From: DAIDKA01 sp049792815
GTDB lineage: Bacteria > Pseudomonadota > Gammaproteobacteria > Steroidobacterales > Steroidobacteraceae
NCBI GenBank assembly: GCA_049792815.1
Contig: JBARBG010000190.1
Location: 1 to 5,024, forward strand
Direction: 5' to 3'
Length of the DNA stretch: 5,024 nt
A program made the position numbers and the translations under genes. Numbering within the stretch: position 1 is the stretch's first letter; the number at the start of each line of letters is the position of its first letter. The notes beneath the pieces were generated by a model, which did not search any database, was not told where the DNA came from, and was given only the letters and a program-made list of their open reading frames with translations. Positions 1-5,024 of the stretch are shown piece by piece.

Positions 1-427
1 GCCCCGGCCGGCGCGGCCCGCGGCTGGCGCGCGTTTCGCCGTCGTCTATCACCTGCTGTCGGTCAGCAACAACCAGCGCATCCGCGTGCGGGTGAAGTGC
101 GAGGACGAGGAGGAGCCGGTGGTGGACTCGGTCGTGGACATCTGGGCCTGCGCCAACTGGTTCGAGCGCGAGGCGTTTGACCTGTTCGGGGTCCTGTTCC
201 GCAATCATCCCGACCTGCGCCGCATCCTCACCGACTATGGTTTCGTGGGGCATCCGTTCCGCAAGGATTTTCCGCTCATCGGCAACGTCGAGGTGCGCTA
301 CGACGAGGAGAAAAAACGCGTCGTGTACCAGCCGGTGAGCATCGAGCCGCGGGTGCTCGTACCGCGGGTGATACGCGATGACAACCGCTACAACCCCGCG
401 CTCAAGGATGCGCCGAAGCCGGTATGA
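1..427 (+). CDS. nuoC: NADH-quinone oxidoreductase subunit C (30 kDa subunit), 3' part
   Basis: This is the C-terminal 141 residues of NuoC, cut by the left edge of the window; the first complete codon begins at base 2 and the true start lies outside. NuoC is a peripheral-arm subunit of complex I on the cytoplasmic side. It carries no cofactor and packs against NuoD in the quinone-reducing connecting module. The fold core is visible from RFAVVYHLLSV (bases 32-64) onward. The family signature E-R-E-x2-D-L-F-x6-H-x3-R-x-I-L is matched in full at bases 164-229 (EREAFDLFG followed by HPDLRRIL), and YGFVGHPFRKDFPLIGNVEV follows. The tail (around EPRVLVPRVIR-DNRY) resembles beta- and gammaproteobacterial NuoC. 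The first ten residues are Pro/Ala/Arg-rich and poorly conserved, as expected for the variable insert before the RFxVVYHL strand. The stop overlaps the nuoD start in ATGA (424-427). The gene is separate from nuoD, not fused as in E. coli. Identification is secure; only the upstream extent is unknown. Confidence 0.96.
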   Translation, partial: PRPARPAAGARFAVVYHLLSVSNNQRIRVRVKCEDEEEPVVDSVVDIWACANWFEREAFDLFGVLFRNHPDLRRILTDYGFVGHPFRKDFPLIGNVEVRYDEEKKRVVYQPVSIEPRVLVPRVIRDDNRYNPALKDAPKPV

Positions 428-1677
428 GCGAGATACGCAACTACACACTGAACTTCGGTCCGCAGCATCCGGCGGCGCACGGCGTGCTGCGCCTGGTGCT
501 GGAGATAGACGGCGAGGTCATACAGAAGGCCGACCCGCATATCGGCCTGCTGCATCGGGGCACCGAGAAGCTGGCCGAGTCCAAGCCCTACAACCAGTCC
601 ATCGGCTACATGGACCGGCTGGATTACGTGTCCATGATGTGCAACGAGCACGCCTATGTCATGGCCATCGAGAATCTCCTGGGAGTGACGGTGCCGCAGC
701 GTGCGCAATACATCCGGGTTATGTTCGATGAGATCACGCGCATCCTCAATCACCTGATGTGGCTGGGGGCGCACGCCCTGGACATCGGCGCCATGACGGT
801 GTTCCTGCTGGCGTTCAAGGAGCGCGAGGAGCTCATGGACGTTTACGAGGCGGTATCAGGCACGCGCATGCATGCCACCTACTACCGTCCCGGCGGCGTG
901 CACCGCGACCTGCCCGAAACCATGCCGCGTTACCAGGCGTCGAAATGGCGCAGCCAGAAGGAAGCGGACCGCAGCAATGTCGGCCGCGGCGGCAGCCTGC
1001 TGGATTTCATCGGCGCCTTTGCCGAGCGCTTTCCCAAGTGTGTCGATGACTACGAGACCCTGCTCACCGACAACCGCATCTGGAAGCAGCGCACGGTCAA
1101 CATCGGCGTGGTGACGCCGGAGCGGGCGCTGCAGCTGGGCTTCAGCGGGCCCATGCTGCGCGGTTCGGGACTGGCCTGGGACCTGCGCAAGAAGCAGCCC
1201 TATGAGGTCTACGAGCGCATGGATTTCGATATTCCGGTGGGCGTGAACGGCGATTGCTACGACCGCTACCTGGTGCGGGTCGAGGAGCTGCGCCAGTCGA
1301 CGCGCATCATCCGCCAATGCGTGCAGTGGCTGAAGGCCAATCCGGGCCCGGTGATGGTGGCGGAACGCAAGGTGCGTGCCCCGCGCCGCGAGGAAATGAA
1401 AGACGACATGGAGTCCCTCATCCATCACTTCAAGTTCTTCACCGAGGGATTCTGCGTTCCCGAAGGGGAGACCTACGCCGCAGTCGAGGCGCCCAAGGGC
1501 GAGCTTGGCGTGTACCTGGTGTCCGATGGCGCCAACAAGCCCTATCGGCTGAAGGTGCGGGCGCCGGGATTCGCGCATCTGTCGGCCCTGGATGAGATGG
1601 TGCGGGGTCATATGCTCGCTGATGTCGTGGCCGTGATCGGCACTCAGGACATCGTGTTTGGGGAGGTCGATCGCTGA
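424..1677 (+). CDS. nuoD: NADH-quinone oxidoreductase subunit D (49 kDa subunit)
   Basis: A complete 417-residue NuoD, the usual length for the unfused protein. It is a cytoplasmic peripheral-arm subunit related to the large subunit of [NiFe] hydrogenases, and with NuoB it forms the quinone-reduction site. The N-terminal GPQHPAAHGVLR (residues 12-23) holds His15 and His19; the second aligns with the quinone-site histidine known from Thermus and bovine enzymes. Tyr78 in HAYVMAIENLLG aligns with the quinone head-group tyrosine, and Asp120 in ALDIGAMTVF with the acidic residue thought to couple to quinone reduction. The 49 kDa signature LHRGTEKLAESK is at residues 43-54 and matches fully. The middle shows TRMHATYYRPGGVHRDLP (residues 147-164), and the protein ends in the canonical DIVFGEVDR. 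No hydrogenase-type CxxC nickel ligands are present, as expected. The start is fixed by the ATGA overlap with nuoC; only a weak GAAG (415-418) serves as ribosome site, consistent with translational coupling. The stop overlaps the nuoE start by one base. Confidence 0.98.
   Translation: MSEIRNYTLNFGPQHPAAHGVLRLVLEIDGEVIQKADPHIGLLHRGTEKLAESKPYNQSIGYMDRLDYVSMMCNEHAYVMAIENLLGVTVPQRAQYIRVMFDEITRILNHLMWLGAHALDIGAMTVFLLAFKEREELMDVYEAVSGTRMHATYYRPGGVHRDLPETMPRYQASKWRSQKEADRSNVGRGGSLLDFIGAFAERFPKCVDDYETLLTDNRIWKQRTVNIGVVTPERALQLGFSGPMLRGSGLAWDLRKKQPYEVYERMDFDIPVGVNGDCYDRYLVRVEELRQSTRIIRQCVQWLKANPGPVMVAERKVRAPRREEMKDDMESLIHHFKFFTEGFCVPEGETYAAVEAPKGELGVYLVSDGANKPYRLKVRAPGFAHLSALDEMVRGHMLADVVAVIGTQDIVFGEVDR
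1661..1666 (+). promoter_or_regulatory. ribosome binding site of nuoE
   Basis: GGGAGG ends 10 bases before the ATG at 1677 and lies inside the last codons of nuoD. It is the clearest Shine-Dalgarno match at any gene junction in the window. It favours 1677 over the in-frame ATGs at 1686 and 1698, which have no comparable purine run in front. Confidence 0.65.
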
Positions 1678-2180
1678 TGTCTGGCATGGGCGCTCATATG
1701 GCGTTGCTGACCGAGCACACGCGCCGGGAAATCGATCACTGGGTGACGAAGTTCCCACCCGACCGCAAGCGTTCGGCCGTGCTGGCCGCGCTGCGTTTCA
1801 CGCAGGAGCAGAATGACGGTCACCTGACCACCGAGCTCATGGACGCCGTGGCGGGGTATCTGGACCTGCCGCCGATCCAGGTGTACGAGGTCGCAAGCTT
1901 CTACTCCATGTACGAGCTGCATCCGTGCGGCCGTCACCATGTCAGCATCTGCACCAATATCTCCTGCATGCTACGCGGCGGTGAGGAACTGGTCGCCCAC
2001 GCCGAGAAGCATTTGGGCATCAAGCTTGGTGAAAGCACCGCCGATGGCCGCATCCTGCTCAAGTGCGAAGAGGAGTGCCTGGCCGCCTGCACCGGCGCAC
2101 CCATGATGATGATCGACCATCACTACTATGAGCACTTGACGCCCGAAACCGTCGTGAAGCTGCTGGATGATCTGAAATGA
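1677..2180 (+). CDS. nuoE: NADH-quinone oxidoreductase subunit E (24 kDa subunit)
   Basis: A complete 167-residue NuoE, normal for bacteria. It is part of the NADH dehydrogenase module with NuoF and NuoG and binds the [2Fe-2S] cluster N1a, an off-path centre next to the FMN of NuoF. An N-terminal helical region (about residues 10-80, including PPIQVYEVASFYSMYEL) precedes a thioredoxin-like domain. The four cluster ligands are Cys92 and Cys97 (CTNISC, spacing x4) and Cys134 and Cys138 (CLAAC, spacing x3), followed by GAPMMMID and the C-terminal HLTPETVVKLLDDL. Two extra cysteines (84 and 130) lie nearby. The usual CLGxC glycine is alanine here, and the phenylalanine after DGR is isoleucine, so the classical family signature is not fully matched although the ligands are intact. 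The start at 1677 is supported by the TGATG junction with nuoD and GGGAGG at 1661-1666; starts at 1686 or 1698 would trim 3 or 7 poorly conserved residues. The stop overlaps the nuoF start in ATGA. Confidence 0.97.
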   Translation: MSGMGAHMALLTEHTRREIDHWVTKFPPDRKRSAVLAALRFTQEQNDGHLTTELMDAVAGYLDLPPIQVYEVASFYSMYELHPCGRHHVSICTNISCMLRGGEELVAHAEKHLGIKLGESTADGRILLKCEEECLAACTGAPMMMIDHHYYEHLTPETVVKLLDDLK

Positions 2181-3502
2181 GCGACATCCGCGAACAGTAC
2201 GCCGGCAGGTTCAACCTGAACCTGTTTGAGTCGCTGCACCTGCCGAACTCCTGGACCCTGGACACCTATCGCCAGATCGGTGGTTACCAGGTTTGGGAGA
2301 AGATTCTCGCCGGCGGCCTGACCCAGGAGCAGATCATCGACCAGGTGAAGGCGTCCGGCCTGCGTGGTCGCGGCGGCGCGGGCTTCCCGACCGGCATGAA
2401 GTGGAGCTTCATGCCGCGCAGCTCACCGATACAGAAATACGTGGTGTGCAATTCGGACGAGAGTGAGCCCGGCACCTGTCACGATCGCGACATCCTGCGT
2501 TTCAATCCACACGCACTCATCGAGGGCATGGCCATCGGCGGCTTCGCGATGGGGGCCACGGTGGGCTATAACTACATACGCGGCGAGTTCTTGGGCGAGC
2601 CGGTGCCGCGCTTCGAGGCCGCGCTCAAGGAGGCCTATGACGCGGGCCTTTTGGGCGCAAATATCAAAGGTTCGAAAGTGACCTTCGATCTGCACACCTT
2701 CATCGGCGCCGGTGCCTATATCTGCGGCGAGGAGACGGCGCTGCTTGACTCGCTCGAGGGCAAGCAGGGCAAGCCGCGCTTCAAGCCGCCGTTTCCCGCG
2801 AATTTCGGCCTGTACGGCAAGCCCACGACCATCAACAACACGCAGAGCTTTGCCTCGGTTCCGGCCATCCTGCGCAAGGGGGCGGAGTGGTTCGCCGGAC
2901 TGGGGCCCAAGAATGCCGGCGGCACCAATATTTTCTCGGTGTCAGGACACGTCAACAATCCCGGCAACTTCGAGCTGCCGATGGGCGTGCCGTTCCGCGA
3001 CCTGCTGGAGATTGCCGGTGGTGTCTGGAAGGGGCGCAAGCTCAAGGCGGTGATCCCCGGGGGCTCATCGGTGCCCGTGGTGCCCGCCGAGCTCATCATG
3101 AACGTCAACATGGATTACGACTCCATGAAGACCACCGGGTCTTCGATTGGCTCGGCCGCGGTCATCATCATGGATGAGAGCACGTGCATGGTGCGGGTGC
3201 TGGAGCGCCTGGCGCGTTTCTATACCTCCGAGTCCTGCGGGCAATGCACACCGTGCCGCGAGGGTACTGGCTGGATGGACCGCATGCTCAAGCGCATCCT
3301 GGCAGGCGAAGGGCGGCGCGAGGATCTGAATCTGCTGGTGGACGTGGCGAACCGCATCGAAGGGCACACCATCTGCGCGCTGGGCGATGCGGCGGCCTGG
3401 CCGGTGCAGAGCTTCATCAAGCACTACCGGCACGAATTCGAATACATGATCGATCATGGCGGCCGCAGCATCGTGGAGAGCCAGGGCCTGGCGGCAGCGT
3501 AA
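2177..3502 (+). CDS. nuoF: NADH-quinone oxidoreductase subunit F (51 kDa, NADH- and FMN-binding)
   Basis: A complete 441-residue NuoF, typical in length. It is the entry point of complex I: it binds NADH and FMN on the cytoplasmic side and holds the [4Fe-4S] cluster N3. The glycine-rich flavin/nucleotide loop GLRGRGGAGFPTGMKWSF is at residues 61-78. CNSDESEPGTCHDRD (91-105) carries the conserved acidic residues lining the NADH pocket. GAGAYICGEETALLDS (177-192) is 51 kDa signature 1, with Asp191 where the family normally has Glu or Asn. KPPFPANFGLYGKPTTINN (203-221) includes the Asn pair near FMN. The SLBB-like middle domain contains NIFSVSGHVNNPGNFELP (251-268). Signature 2, ESCGQCTPCREG (352-363), supplies N3 ligands Cys354, Cys357 and Cys360; Cys400 in HTICALGD is the fourth. 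The start is set by the ATGA overlap with nuoE. The upstream ribosome site is weak (GGA at 2165-2167), so translation is probably coupled. Gln223 replaces the usual Glu of the NNVET-type motif. Function is not in doubt. Confidence 0.98.
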   Translation: MSDIREQYAGRFNLNLFESLHLPNSWTLDTYRQIGGYQVWEKILAGGLTQEQIIDQVKASGLRGRGGAGFPTGMKWSFMPRSSPIQKYVVCNSDESEPGTCHDRDILRFNPHALIEGMAIGGFAMGATVGYNYIRGEFLGEPVPRFEAALKEAYDAGLLGANIKGSKVTFDLHTFIGAGAYICGEETALLDSLEGKQGKPRFKPPFPANFGLYGKPTTINNTQSFASVPAILRKGAEWFAGLGPKNAGGTNIFSVSGHVNNPGNFELPMGVPFRDLLEIAGGVWKGRKLKAVIPGGSSVPVVPAELIMNVNMDYDSMKTTGSSIGSAAVIIMDESTCMVRVLERLARFYTSESCGQCTPCREGTGWMDRMLKRILAGEGRREDLNLLVDVANRIEGHTICALGDAAAWPVQSFIKHYRHEFEYMIDHGGRSIVESQGLAAA

Positions 3503-3515
3503 CGAGTCTTAATTT
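3503..3515 (+). other. nuoF-nuoG intergenic spacer
   Basis: These 13 bases are the only non-coding sequence between genes in the window. The spacer is A/T-rich at its 3' side (CTTAATTT), in contrast to the GC-rich surroundings. The only Shine-Dalgarno-like element is GAG at 3504-3506, nine bases before the nuoG ATG. It contains no hairpin and is too short for a promoter of its own, so nuoG is read from the same transcript. Confidence 0.7.
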
Positions 3516-5024
3516 ATGGCTGAAGAGTTCGTCAATATCGAAGTGAACGGCGTGCCCGTGAAGGCGCGCAAGGGCGAGATGATCATCCGCGCGACCGATG
3601 CGCATGGCGTCTATGTCCCGCGCTTCTGCTACCACGACAAGCTGTCCATCGCCGCCAACTGCCGCATGTGCCTGGTGGAAGTGGAAAAGGCGCCCAAGCC
3701 GCTGCCGGCCTGTGCCACCCCCGTCGCCGAAGGCATGAAGATCTTCACCCAGTCGCAGAAGGCGACCGGCGCGCAGCGCGCCACCATGGAGTTCCTGCTG
3801 ATCAATCATCCGCTGGACTGCCCGATCTGCGATCAGGGCGGGGAGTGCGAACTGCAGGATCTTGCGGTGGGCTTCGGCCGTGACATCTCCCGGTTCGCCG
3901 AGCGCAAGCGCGTGGTGAAGGACGAGAGCCTGGGCCCGCTGGTGTCCACCGACATGACCCGCTGCATCCAGTGCACCCGCTGCATCCGCTTCACGCAGGA
4001 AATCGCGGGCGTGCAGGAACTGGGCATGGTGGGCCGCGGTGAGTACAGTTCGGTGCGCGCCTTCGTCGAGCGCACCGTGGACCACGAGCTCTCCGGCAAC
4101 ATCATCGACCTGTGTCCGGTGGGTGCGCTCAACTCCAAGCCGTTCCGCTTCAGCGCGCGCGCCTGGGAAATGATCGCCCATCCGCTGGTGTCACCGCATG
4201 ATGGCGTGGGCACCAACCTGTTCGGCCATGTGCTGCGCGGCAAGCTGATGCGCGTGGTGCCCCGCGACAATGAATCCATCAACGAGACCTGGATCGCGGA
4301 TCGCGACCGGTTCAGCTACGAGGGCGTGTACAGCGCTGACCGCGTTGGGGCGCCGATGTTGCGCGAGCGCGGCAGCTGGACCCAGGTGAGCTGGGAGTCC
4401 GCGCTGGCCATCGCCGTGGACGGGCTGCGCCGCCATGCGGCAAGCCTGGGCGCGCTCGGCAGTGCCTCGGCCACCACCGAGGAGCTGTACCTGCTGAACC
4501 GCCTCACCCGTGGCCTGGGTTCCCCGAACATCGACCATCGGCTGCGTGGCCGCGACTTCAGCGACCAGGCCGCCGATGCGCTGCATCCGAATCTCGGCAT
4601 GCACATCGCGGCTGTCGATCACCTCAATGGCCTGCTGGTGATCGGGGCCAATCTGCGCCGCGAAGTGCCGGTGCTGGCGCATCGGGTGCGCAAAGCCTCG
4701 CTCGCAGGCGCCGCGATCGCCTTCGTGAATCCCGCGACGTTCGACTACAAATTCAAGGTTACCGCCTACCTGAAATCCGCCCCGGCGACGCAGGTGGGCG
4801 ATCTGGCCGCGGTGCTCGCCGCGGTGGCCGCCAAGGCCGCAGCCACGGTTCCCTCGCACCTGTCGGCCGTGACCGCTGGCGCGAGCGTGACGGAAGTCCA
4901 CCAGTCCATCGCCGCGGCGCTGCTGTCGGGCCCGCAGCGGGCCGTGTGGCTCGGAGCGCTGGCGCTGCGTCATCCGCAGTACGCGGACCTGCGCGCCCTG
5001 GCCGGCGCCATCGCGCAGCTGGCC
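3516..5024 (+). CDS. nuoG: NADH-quinone oxidoreductase subunit G (75 kDa subunit), 5' part
   Basis: The first 503 residues of NuoG, open to the right edge; full-length relatives have roughly 700-900 residues, so the C-terminal part is missing. NuoG is the large iron-sulfur subunit of the NADH dehydrogenase module, passing electrons from N3 in NuoF towards NuoI. An N-terminal ferredoxin-like domain holds [2Fe-2S] N1b: Cys38, Cys49, Cys52, Cys66 (around RFCYHDKLSIAANCRMCLVE). The His-Cys cluster N5 uses His98, Cys102, Cys105, Cys111 (HPLDCPICDQGGEC). [4Fe-4S] N4 uses Cys150, Cys153, Cys156 (CIQCTRCIRF) and Cys200 (DLCPVGAL). A molybdopterin-oxidoreductase-like domain, which in this family carries no molybdenum cofactor, begins near residue 216 and continues to the edge. 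Residues 201-503 contain no cysteine, so the extra N7 cluster of E. coli and Thermus is absent. Residues 428-470 are alanine-rich and weakly conserved. The ATG at 3516 gives the expected N-terminus (MAEEFVNIEVNG), 13 bases after nuoF. Confidence 0.97.
   Translation, partial: MAEEFVNIEVNGVPVKARKGEMIIRATDAHGVYVPRFCYHDKLSIAANCRMCLVEVEKAPKPLPACATPVAEGMKIFTQSQKATGAQRATMEFLLINHPLDCPICDQGGECELQDLAVGFGRDISRFAERKRVVKDESLGPLVSTDMTRCIQCTRCIRFTQEIAGVQELGMVGRGEYSSVRAFVERTVDHELSGNIIDLCPVGALNSKPFRFSARAWEMIAHPLVSPHDGVGTNLFGHVLRGKLMRVVPRDNESINETWIADRDRFSYEGVYSADRVGAPMLRERGSWTQVSWESALAIAVDGLRRHAASLGALGSASATTEELYLLNRLTRGLGSPNIDHRLRGRDFSDQAADALHPNLGMHIAAVDHLNGLLVIGANLRREVPVLAHRVRKASLAGAAIAFVNPATFDYKFKVTAYLKSAPATQVGDLAAVLAAVAAKAAATVPSHLSAVTAGASVTEVHQSIAAALLSGPQRAVWLGALALRHPQYADLRALAGAIAQLA

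Noticed and set aside
1686..1700. Alternative nuoE starts at 1686 and 1698
   Set aside because: Both are in frame and possible, but the TGATG junction and GGGAGG at 1661-1666 fit the start at 1677 better. The difference is at most 7 residues.
856..1758. 300-codon open frame on the - strand opposite nuoD
   Set aside because: It lies antisense to a fully conserved nuoD. Its His/Arg/Ala/Leu-rich translation shows no domain I recognise. Long reverse frames are expected in GC-rich genes where stop codons are rare.
3503..3515. Possible terminator or internal promoter between nuoF and nuoG
   Set aside because: The 13-base spacer has no inverted repeat, and the short A/T run is not enough for a promoter or a terminator.
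3184..3546. Alternative + strand frame running over the end of nuoF into the start of nuoG
   Set aside because: It is an out-of-frame shadow of the conserved N3-cluster region of nuoF, and its translation has no family resemblance.
3417..4181. 254-codon open frame on the - strand opposite the 3' end of nuoF and the 5' part of nuoG
   Set aside because: It crosses the boundary of two real genes and reads as a shadow of the conserved iron-sulfur region of nuoG. It has no recognisable motif and no plausible promoter or ribosome site.
4191..4973. 260-codon open frame on the - strand opposite nuoG
   Set aside because: The composition is a Gln/His/Arg/Gly-rich mirror of Leu/Ala/Arg codons, with no recognisable domain, and the + strand here encodes continuous NuoG sequence.
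4116..5024. Reading the molybdopterin-oxidoreductase-like part of NuoG as a separate formate dehydrogenase or other molybdoenzyme
   Set aside because: The frame is continuous from the N1b/N5/N4 ferredoxin region and the context is nuo. The molybdenum-binding Cys/Sec loop is absent, since no cysteine follows residue 200.

Overview
The window is an internal stretch of the respiratory complex I (NADH:quinone oxidoreductase, NDH-1) operon. All genes are on the + strand, in the order nuoC (3' end only), nuoD, nuoE, nuoF, nuoG (5' part only). The five genes fill the window almost without gaps. nuoC/nuoD and nuoE/nuoF overlap by 4 bases (ATGA), nuoD/nuoE overlap by 1 base (TGATG), and nuoF and nuoG are 13 bases apart. 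Both ends of the window cut a gene, so the operon continues on each side. By the usual gene order, nuoA-nuoB and the start of nuoC should lie to the left, and the rest of nuoG and nuoH-nuoN to the right.

The sequence is GC-rich, with strong G/C preference at third codon positions. nuoC and nuoD are separate genes, unlike the fused nuoCD of Escherichia coli. NuoG lacks the N7 cluster cysteines found in E. coli and Thermus. NuoC ends in a tail (around EPRVLVPRVIR-DNRY) that I associate with beta- and gammaproteobacterial NuoC. Together these suggest a high-GC proteobacterium, most likely a gammaproteobacterium of a Xanthomonadales/Nevskiales/Steroidobacter-like or purple-sulfur-related lineage, or possibly a betaproteobacterium. 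The genus cannot be named from this evidence.

The genes make the hydrophilic (peripheral) arm. NuoF oxidises NADH with FMN and passes electrons through cluster N3, with N1a in NuoE alongside. NuoG carries them through N1b, N4 and N5 towards NuoB/NuoI (outside the window). NuoC and NuoD form the quinone-reducing connecting module, NuoD lining the quinone site. The cluster ligands and signature motifs are intact in all five proteins, so the complex looks functional.

I found no mobile element, RNA gene, CRISPR array, promoter or terminator. I see no sign of an undescribed system: this is core housekeeping metabolism. What merits a note is a few substitutions at usually conserved positions in NuoF and NuoE, the cysteine-free NuoG domain, and the one uncoupled junction at nuoF-nuoG.
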